A stretch of 64,000 nt of DNA from Bdellovibrionales bacterium (GTDB lineage Bacteria; Bdellovibrionota; Bdellovibrionia; Bdellovibrionales; UBA1609). Positions within the stretch are counted from its first letter, which is position 1. The number at the start of each line of letters is the position of its first letter. The stretch is taken from the NCBI GenBank assembly GCA_023301025.1, contig JALZUR010000037.1:1-64000 (forward strand), given 5' to 3'. Below are positions 42,819 to 50,500 of the stretch, in pieces. The translations under genes were made by a program, and so were the position numbers. The notes under the pieces are model-generated. The model saw only the letters and a list, made by a program, of their open reading frames with translations. It was not told the DNA's origin and did not search any database.

Positions 42819-45203
42819 ATGGAAAAAAAAATAGTATCAAAAACTGAAAAAAATATTAAAAATAATGATGTTGAAATAAAAAAGACAGTAAAAGATCTAA
42901 AAGAAATCATATTTGAAAACTCGAAGAAAAAAAATGAAGACAAGTTTAAGTTTGATACAAATTCGATACAAAAAATAAGTTTTCTACTTAGTAATAGCGA
43001 AAAAATAATTTTAGAAAATGATAATTTAAAAGCTGAATCAGAAATGTTTAAGTTGGTGAATAAAAGTTTTGTCGAGGATGGAAAAGACTTAAATCCCAAA
43101 AGCTTAAGTGAACTAAAAGATGGCGTTAAAGAAAAAATTATTAAAATTGAGAATAGTGTTAATGAAAAGAAAGAACTAAAAGAATTAAGAAAAAACTTAT
43201 CAATATTATCAGGTAGAAATAAATTTCTAGAAGAAACTCTAAAAGATTCAGGTGAAAAAAACAGAAGGTTAAATCTAAGCAATAAAGATCTAAGGCTTAG
43301 CAAAGTTAAGATGAATTCTGAAATTCAGACTCTCAAAGAAAAAATATTAGATGAAAAAAGCTTTTTTTTAAAGAAATATCAAGACAAGAATAAAATGTCA
43401 CTTGATAAAAATAGTAAGTTAACAGAAGAGCTTACAGAGTTAAACCAAAGCCAAGTAGTCTTAATTAAAGAGAATCAAAACCTCAAAGATGAGATATCTG
43501 AAAAAGAAAAAAAAATAGAACTGCAAAATAATCATTTTGAAATTTATAAAAATGATGAAGTCAAAAAATTTAATGAAAAAAATAAAAGATTTGAAGTTTC
43601 AGAAGATGATAGAAAGTATTTAGCTGATCAAAATAGTTTACTAAAAAACACAAACGAAGAGTTTAAATCGGAAATAGAAATTCTTAAGATGAAAAATTTT
43701 GGTATTGAAAAGTTAAATAAAGACCTTGAAAAAGATATTTTAAATCAAAAGAATTTAGTTACAGATTTAGATAAGAAGAACATCCTTGCAAATAATATTG
43801 TCTTGGAGCAAAGAGAAAATATAAAAGAAAACTTAGAGAAAATATCTTTTATTGAAAGTTCTTTACAAAACGAGAAAAAAGAAAGTTTAAATAATAAAGG
43901 TGCTATAAATAAATTAAATAAAAGCTTAGAAGAAAAAATGGCAATTGATGTCATTTTAAAAGAGAAAATTAAAATTATTGAAAAAAATGACATTGAAAAT
44001 CTAGAATTAAGAAAAGATTTAAATAAAGCACTGTCAGTTCAAGTTTTATTTGAAGAGCAAAAGAAAGTTATTCTGAAAAAAGATTCTGAAATTCTTGATT
44101 TGAATAAGAAGTTAGAAGATGGTTTTAAAAAAATATCTTCTGTAGAAGAGCATTTAGAAAAGCAAAAAAATATTGTACTAAGTAGAGATGAAAATATTTC
44201 TGATTTAGAACAAAAATTAAATGATACATCAGAAGTTGAGCTTATTTTAAAAGAAAAAAATGAAATTTTAGAATTAAAAAATAAAGAAATTTCAGAATTG
44301 GAACAAAAAATAAATGAATCATCTTCATTTAAAAATCTTTTAGATGAAGAAAAAAACATTGTTCTCCAAAAAGATGAAAAAATAACAGTATTAAAAAAAG
44401 AATTAAAAGAGAGTTTAAGCAGTTTATCTTCAGTAGAAAATCTTTTAGAAGAACAGATAAAAACAGTGCTTAAAAAAGATGAAGTAAATGCAGGTTTAGA
44501 ATCTAAGATTTCAGTATCTTTTGATAAATTGACATCATTGGAAGAAGAAAATGAAGAGCTTAAGTCAGATTCATTAACTTTAAAAAATGACATACAATCT
44601 TATTCAAAGACTATAAAGGATTTAAATACAGATATAGAAGACTATAAAGTGCAAATAGAAGCGTCTGTAAATGAAAGTAGTGAGAGTATAAAATCTTTGG
44701 AAAAGTCCTTACAAGATAAATCAGATGAAATTGCTGATTTTCACGAATTGAGGAAAAGGCTTGAAGATGATTCTAAAAAACATGAAGAATTAAATGAATC
44801 TATTTCTAAGCGTGAAGTCCAAGTTCTTGAGAGAGAAAATAAAAGTAAATTTTATTTAAAGTGGATCGAAGAGCAGAAAAAGCTTTTTAGAAAAAAAGTT
44901 GTTGAGTTTTCTCATGAGTTAAAAATTTCTTATAAGTTAAGTCCTTTGAATGATTATATTGTTATACTTGATACCGAAATTCAGCGTACTAAGAAATTTA
45001 TGGAGTATGCAGGAATTGGCAAAAAATATAGCATGTATGAAAAGCAGCTTAAGAATCTATCGAAACAAAAAGAAAATATTTTAGCGATTATAGATAAATC
45101 TAAGGTCGAGTTTACTCATAAATATAGAGATTTTCAAAATATGTTAAATGATAGTGACCTTTTGCCAACACCGCCGACGCCACCAAATTCGGATGATGTT
45201 TAA
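42819..45203 (+). CDS. Large cytoplasmic coiled-coil protein with proline-rich tail
   Basis: A 794-residue protein with no signal or membrane segment and strong coiled-coil character over about residues 40-700 (long runs of Lys, Glu, Leu, Asn). The C-terminal quarter is less repetitive (about 690-775; IEEQKKLFRKKVVEFSH). The end is proline-rich: LLPTPPTPPNSDDV. The gene is co-directional and 12 bases after the GYF gene. A giant cytoplasmic coiled coil (GltI) also accompanies the GYF protein in Myxococcus; here that is a parallel, not a tested homology. The proline tail is a possible ligand of the adjacent GYF domain. Confidence 0.78.
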   Translation: MEKKIVSKTEKNIKNNDVEIKKTVKDLKEIIFENSKKKNEDKFKFDTNSIQKISFLLSNSEKIILENDNLKAESEMFKLVNKSFVEDGKDLNPKSLSELKDGVKEKIIKIENSVNEKKELKELRKNLSILSGRNKFLEETLKDSGEKNRRLNLSNKDLRLSKVKMNSEIQTLKEKILDEKSFFLKKYQDKNKMSLDKNSKLTEELTELNQSQVVLIKENQNLKDEISEKEKKIELQNNHFEIYKNDEVKKFNEKNKRFEVSEDDRKYLADQNSLLKNTNEEFKSEIEILKMKNFGIEKLNKDLEKDILNQKNLVTDLDKKNILANNIVLEQRENIKENLEKISFIESSLQNEKKESLNNKGAINKLNKSLEEKMAIDVILKEKIKIIEKNDIENLELRKDLNKALSVQVLFEEQKKVILKKDSEILDLNKKLEDGFKKISSVEEHLEKQKNIVLSRDENISDLEQKLNDTSEVELILKEKNEILELKNKEISELEQKINESSSFKNLLDEEKNIVLQKDEKITVLKKELKESLSSLSSVENLLEEQIKTVLKKDEVNAGLESKISVSFDKLTSLEEENEELKSDSLTLKNDIQSYSKTIKDLNTDIEDYKVQIEASVNESSESIKSLEKSLQDKSDEIADFHELRKRLEDDSKKHEELNESISKREVQVLERENKSKFYLKWIEEQKKLFRKKVVEFSHELKISYKLSPLNDYIVILDTEIQRTKKFMEYAGIGKKYSMYEKQLKNLSKQKENILAIIDKSKVEFTHKYRDFQNMLNDSDLLPTPPTPPNSDDV
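44050..44530 (+). repeat. Tandem 31-35-residue coiled-coil repeats
   Basis: Inside the coiled-coil gene five units line up: EEQKKVILKKDSEILDLNKK, EKQKNIVLSRDENISDLEQK, KEKNEILELKNKEISELEQK, DEEKNIVLQKDEKITVLKK and EEQIKTVLKKDEVNAGLESK. Successive unit starts are 35, 31, 31 and 35 residues apart. They probably arose by duplication within the coil. Confidence 0.6.
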
Positions 45204-45314
45204 GATTGTCATATTTTAAGCGTTATGTGTAGAGTTGTGATTCTATTTATAGAGTAAGCATCAGATAGAAAGTCTCGGCTTTTATCCAGTGTATTTTATT
45301 TTCTAGTTACCGAA

Positions 45315-46178
45315 ATGTATAATGTGAAAAAAATCATATTATGCAGTTTTATTTATTTAGCTTCATGTGCATCTTTAAATCCAGGTGATAGTGACTTTCG
45401 TGGTGAGGTTGTTGCCGTTAATAATGAAAGTCCTGTTCCTGTTGAAATAGCCAGACAAATTCAAAATATAGTTGAAGGTGGATCTGTTGTAAAAGTTGAT
45501 GATTTTTTAAAATTTGATAAAAACACCCAACTCAAAGCACAAAATTGTATTGAAAGTAATGATTGTTTTTTAAGACTTAAACATCAATTATCTGAGGATA
45601 TTATTACAAAAGAACAAGTTGTAAGTGCTAATTCACAAAATAGTTCTAGAAAACCTGCCTCTGTTTCTGCAGTCAATAAGTCAATTTTAGGACCTAACAG
45701 AGGTGTTCTCTCAAGAGGGCGTAGCTTAGGACCTCTTAAGAAAGAACGCTTAACTGATATGACAGGTGGCTCTACTGTTACTTATATTGTTAAACGAGGT
45801 GATACCTTAATGGAGATTGCCTTTGATAAGTATGCTGATTATTTGAGGTGGAGAAAAATATACAGCGAGAATAGAGAAAAGATTGTTAAGCCTGAGCTTA
45901 TGCAGATTGGTACCCAGTTAGATATAAATAACTTTAGTCCTGTTGATATTAACAGAAGTGGTAAAGCATATAAAATAAAGAAATCTGATACGTTAAAATC
46001 TATTTCTAAACAGTTATATGGTGATGAAAATCAATGGAAAAAACTTTGGAAAAACAACCCTCAGCTTATTAAAAATCCAAAAAAAATATATCATGGGTTT
46101 ACTCTTTATTACAATGAGCAATCTGATATTTCAGATGGTTTAAGACAGCCGGCAAATGATGAAAAGTCCAAGGACTGA
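45315..46178 (+). CDS. Lipoprotein with two LysM domains
   Basis: A 287-residue lipoprotein: signal ending in the lipobox LASC (Cys18), a central unordered region, then two LysM domains at about 155-205 (YIVKRGDTLMEIAFDKYADYLRWRKIYSEN) and 215-265 (YKIKKSDTLKSISKQLYGDE). It is probably anchored to a membrane and bound to peptidoglycan. It lies 112 bases after the coiled-coil gene and two bases before the barrel gene, so it shares an operon with the latter. It may tether the outer membrane or machine to the wall. Confidence 0.85.
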   Translation: MYNVKKIILCSFIYLASCASLNPGDSDFRGEVVAVNNESPVPVEIARQIQNIVEGGSVVKVDDFLKFDKNTQLKAQNCIESNDCFLRLKHQLSEDIITKEQVVSANSQNSSRKPASVSAVNKSILGPNRGVLSRGRSLGPLKKERLTDMTGGSTVTYIVKRGDTLMEIAFDKYADYLRWRKIYSENREKIVKPELMQIGTQLDINNFSPVDINRSGKAYKIKKSDTLKSISKQLYGDENQWKKLWKNNPQLIKNPKKIYHGFTLYYNEQSDISDGLRQPANDEKSKD

Positions 46179-46180
46179 AC

Positions 46181-47314
46181 ATGTCTTTATTGAAAAGTAT
46201 TCTTACAACATGTTTTAATTTTAGAAATTTTAAATACATTATCGTGAGTTTTACAATTTTGCTGTTAAGCAGCAAAGCTTTTTCTATAGAAGAAAAAGAA
46301 AAAAAACATATTGTTAAATCTATTAAAAAAGAAAAAAATATAGAAGAGTACTCTGACAGTCACAAACGTGCTGCATGGAAAGCTTATCCTTTAAGAGTAA
46401 AAGCACAAGATAGGCTAGATGGACTATCTGTTACAGATTTAAGTCTTCCAGTTTTCTTAACTCCGATTGGTAATGGTGATAATTTTAGGCCTTTAGTGCA
46501 ATTAAATTTAGGCTTTTCAAGAAAAGGTTGGAGTTTATATGATGGTGAAAAACAAAAAATTATAGAGACCTCAGTAAAAAATAAGTATAAAATTTATGCT
46601 TTTCTAAATTCTAGGCTTAGTACAGTACAAGTTTATGCTCTTGGTCCTAATGATGAATTAGAAGAGGAGAAGATTTATATCTTTTCGCCTGAAGCTAGAG
46701 AGTTTAAAACAAAGTCTATATTTCATTCTTTGATAGTTTCATCGGGGTACTCTTACCTAAGGTATAGACAATTTAGTTTTGGGACCTTTATAACACATTC
46801 TTTATTTTTTGGTCTAAATTATCAAAGTCCTCTCAAAAAAAGTAAATTTGGATACTTTGGTGATCTTTCTTCTACTTTATATACCTTTGATTCAAGCCCT
46901 ATTCGGGAGCCTTCTCACTTTCTAGATGTTAGATTAGGTTTAACTTATCCTGTTAAAGTTTTTAAAAATGTTCGTTATAGGTCTCATTTTCGATTAGGTG
47001 CTAGCAGTTTAAATTTCTTTACTTTTGGAAGAGACTTTGGATTTACAGGTCTTTTTGGCCCCAACTTAGGTTTTAGAACAGAGTATTTTGTTAATGGAGC
47101 TTCAAGCTATATGTTTAATCTAAGTTATGCTCCATATGAGTTTAGTCGCCCATTAAAAGAGAGAAGTTTAAGATTTGAAGTGTATAAAAACTTAAATCTT
47201 AAAAATTTACGAAGAGCTAGATTTGGTGTTGAATTCTCTAATTCAGCTTTTAGTTTTGAAAATGAATCTATTGAAATGAACAACTTAACTTTAAAGTTTG
47301 GTATGGGGCTTTAA
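46181..47314 (+). CDS. Putative outer-membrane beta-barrel protein
   Basis: A 377-residue protein with a signal peptide (about 15-36, ending SKAFS), a Lys/Glu-rich N-terminal segment, and a region from about 80 onward with alternating hydrophobic/aromatic strands: LVQLNLGFSRKGWSLY, SYLRYRQFSFGTF, HFRLGASSLNFFTF and a terminal LTLKFGMGL. This pattern suggests a barrel of about 8-12 strands. I find no named family. It starts two bases after the LysM lipoprotein. Outer-membrane barrels such as GltA, GltB and GltH are part of the Myxococcus gliding machine; a link is speculative. Confidence 0.65.
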   Translation: MSLLKSILTTCFNFRNFKYIIVSFTILLLSSKAFSIEEKEKKHIVKSIKKEKNIEEYSDSHKRAAWKAYPLRVKAQDRLDGLSVTDLSLPVFLTPIGNGDNFRPLVQLNLGFSRKGWSLYDGEKQKIIETSVKNKYKIYAFLNSRLSTVQVYALGPNDELEEEKIYIFSPEAREFKTKSIFHSLIVSSGYSYLRYRQFSFGTFITHSLFFGLNYQSPLKKSKFGYFGDLSSTLYTFDSSPIREPSHFLDVRLGLTYPVKVFKNVRYRSHFRLGASSLNFFTFGRDFGFTGLFGPNLGFRTEYFVNGASSYMFNLSYAPYEFSRPLKERSLRFEVYKNLNLKNLRRARFGVEFSNSAFSFENESIEMNNLTLKFGMGL

Positions 47315-47328
47315 TTTGTATTCTTATG

Positions 47329-47353
47329 AATATATCAAAATGATATATTTTTC
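47329..47353 (+). terminator. Rho-independent-like terminator after the barrel gene
   Basis: AATATATCA (47329-47337) and TGATATATT (47341-47349) form an exact nine-pair stem with an AAA loop, followed by TTTC. The stem is AT-rich but it sits 15 bases after the stop codon in the right orientation. Confidence 0.65.
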
Positions 47354-47497
47354 TTTGAAAGAAGCAATTTTGTATTAATTTTAGTTTTAAATTTTTGTCA
47401 GTTTTAATACCTTCGAGTACACAGGTGTTTTAACCTATTTTTAAATTACTATTTTATGACACTAGGTAAACGTCCAATTTGTGTTTAATTTAGCTTG

Positions 47498-47503
47498 TAT
47501 AAT
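47498..47503 (+). promoter_or_regulatory. Consensus -10 box of the giant lipoprotein operon
   Basis: TATAAT lies 14 bases before the ATG at 47518, so transcription would begin about 8 bases upstream of the start codon. No Shine-Dalgarno sequence is present; the mRNA may be near-leaderless. No good -35 is at the usual distance. Confidence 0.5.
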
Positions 47504-47517
47504 ACCGATTTATAGCT

Positions 47518-50500
47518 ATGAATTTATCAAATTATAAGACTCTTTTTTTACAGCTCATAAAAGCCTTTATGATGTCATTTTTACTATTTGCAATGGGGTG
47601 TTCAGGTTCTGATGATAACATCACTGAAGACTCTATTGAACAAGATGCTAGGCCTAATGGCTTTAAAGGTTTACTAAATGTTGAAACACTATCTAGCACT
47701 CAGTTGAGTCTTACTTGGGACTTGAGCACAAATGATGAAATAGTCTCTTACAATATTTATGACGTTAGACTTCCTTCTCAACCTGTTTTGTTAAAAACAG
47801 TTTCTAAAGATACTACTTCAACTACAATATCGAGTTTAAATGAAGGTTTTTTATATGAATACCGAGTTCGTGCAGTAGATGAAAAAGAAAAAGAAGATGG
47901 AAATACTGTAGACCTTTTTGGTATTCCACATGGTGGTATTCAAAATGCTGTCGTTACAAGCTCTACAACTGCTGATATTTTTTTTGGTTCTGTTGCGCAA
48001 AGCGAAGCTCTTGAGGGTATTGTTTATTGTCAGGTAGGTGATGATGAAGTTTGGAACTCTTTTGCGACTGTGACAGACATATCGTTAAGTAGTGTATCAA
48101 TTTCAGGTTTAACTCAAAACTCTGTTTATACATGTCGTTATAGTATTTCTGTTAATGGTCAAGAAGACAACAACTCTGAAAGAGTTACTTTTACAGCATT
48201 AGGTAAAGCTTCTCGCATATCTTTTATTGAAAGTGATGGTGGATTTCAACCTGGTAATGGTGCTTCGGGTGAACCATTGTCTGTTCAACCTACAGTAGTG
48301 ATATTAGATGAAAATAATAATATTGTTGCTGGTGGTCCTGATGCAACGGCACTTATTACATTAACAATTGCTCTTGATTCTCCATCAGGTGGTGCAGTTT
48401 CAGGTACCGTTTCTGTAAATGCTGTTCAAGGTGTCGCAATTTTCACTGACCTTGTTATTAGTGAGTCAGGGCAAAAAAAATTAACAGCTACTAAAGAAGA
48501 TACTTCAAGTATTACATTTGGTACTCCGCAAATGCTAACAGACTCTGATCTGTTTAACATTACTTCTGGTAACGTTTCTCCAGCTTTATCAACAATAACT
48601 ATTAATCCTGCAGGTTCTACTGCTTTAACTGCAGATGGTGTTCAATCTTATGAAGTTATATTTGCTTTAAAAGATAGTTTTGGGAATCCGATTTCTGGTA
48701 TTATTCCACAATTTTCATCAAATGTAATTGGAGACTCTTTAAGTCAACCAACTCTACCGACAAATGAATTTGGCCAAACAACTGGTGCAATATCTACAAC
48801 AGTTTCTGACACCAACACCAATGTTACGAGAATAATTAATATCAGTTCTCCTGCTGGGCTTGAAGGGTTAACTGTAGAGACACCTTTTGCTCCAGGCGCT
48901 GCTAATCAACTTGCATTTAGCATACAACCACAAAACTCTTCTGCCGGTGCTGGAGGTTTAAATTCTAATATAAGTGTGAGTGTTCAAGACAGTTTTGGAA
49001 ACCTTATAACAGAAGGATCATCTTCAACTGCAGCAATTTCTTTAACTATTAACAACAATGTTGGTGGTGCAACTCTTTCTGGAACGACTTCAGTTAATGC
49101 TGTTGGTGGTACAGCACTCTTCACTGATTTAGGAATTGATATTACAGCAAATGGATATCGTTTATCTGCTGGATCTGGTGCACTACTTCCTGCTACAAGT
49201 AACAGTTTTAATATTGGTTCTGGTATTCCTCGTGTTATAGCCATGACTGGTCCAGCAGACGTTTTGTCTGGTGCATGTAGTGCAGCAATTGAAGTACAGC
49301 TACAAGATTTTGGTGGAAATCCAGCAAAAGCTACCCAAACAACAAGTATAACTTTATCTAATTTTGGTAATGCTGAGTTTTACAGTAATACTTCATGTTC
49401 AGGAAATGCTTTAAGCAACACTGTTCAGTTTACACCAGGTACGGATACTAGAATTATTTATCTTACTAGTGATAAAGTAGAGAGTCTAAGCATTGATGCA
49501 ACAGACACATCAAATGTTTTAACTCCTGATACTCATGATATTTTTGTAACGCCTAGTAAAATTAGATTGATAGCTGAAGCAGCTCCTCCTGAATCACCAG
49601 GGCAAACTTTAGTTGTTCCATCAAACTCATGTTCAAGTGCTATTTATATTGAGCCTCTAGCAGAAGATAATAGTATAGGGCAAGTTTTTACTCCAACAAG
49701 TGTTTCTGTATCTGGTTTAGTTGGTTCTCAAGCAGAGCTTTATTCAGACCCGTTGTGTCTTTCATTTTTAGATAGCAATGACATCCCTTTAGATATCTCT
49801 AGTCCTCCAAATCAGAATACTGCAATTTATTTAAAAGGACCTGCAAGTGAAAATCTCAATCTAAATGTTTTAGATTTAAGCGGGAATATACAGACAACAT
49901 CACTTCTTCAAGTCGTAAAAATTGTTGGTTCTGAGATTAATTTAACTGGTCCAGAAACAGCTGTTTCAGGTCAGTGTTCAGATCCATTTACACTTATTTT
50001 AGAAGACTCTTTAGGAAACCCTTCTTTTGAAACGACAGATATAACACTTACAATTAATGGTTTAGACGCATATCCAACAGGTGAGTTTTTTGTAAATGAT
50101 CCCTCATGCTCAGGTGTTGGATCAGGAGATAGTGTTCTTATACCTTCAGGCAACAGTACAGTTTCTTTAAGATTTAAAGGTATAGATTCTTCAAATCTAA
50201 GTATATTTTTAAGTGATGCTCGAGGTGTTTTAAATAACTCTCAAACACTAAGCTTAGATGTTACTCCATCAAATTTAGTGTTAGTTGCTCCAACAGGCTT
50301 AGGTGGTAGTTCTGATTCAAATGAGTGTGTTGGACCTTTTACTGTTAGAACTAAAGACAGCGCTGGAACAGATTCAAATGTTTTAGAAGACACGCTTATA
50401 AATCTTTCTGGAAAAGGTGTTGCTGGATCTTTTTACTCTGATGCAACTTGTGAAACTGAGATTAATGAGGTGACAGTCTCTGTTGGGACAAGCTCAAAAG

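Noticed and set aside
42803-43303. Minus-strand ORF over the coiled-coil gene
   Set aside because: It is the Ser/Phe/Leu-rich shadow produced by reading Lys/Glu-rich coil codons in reverse.
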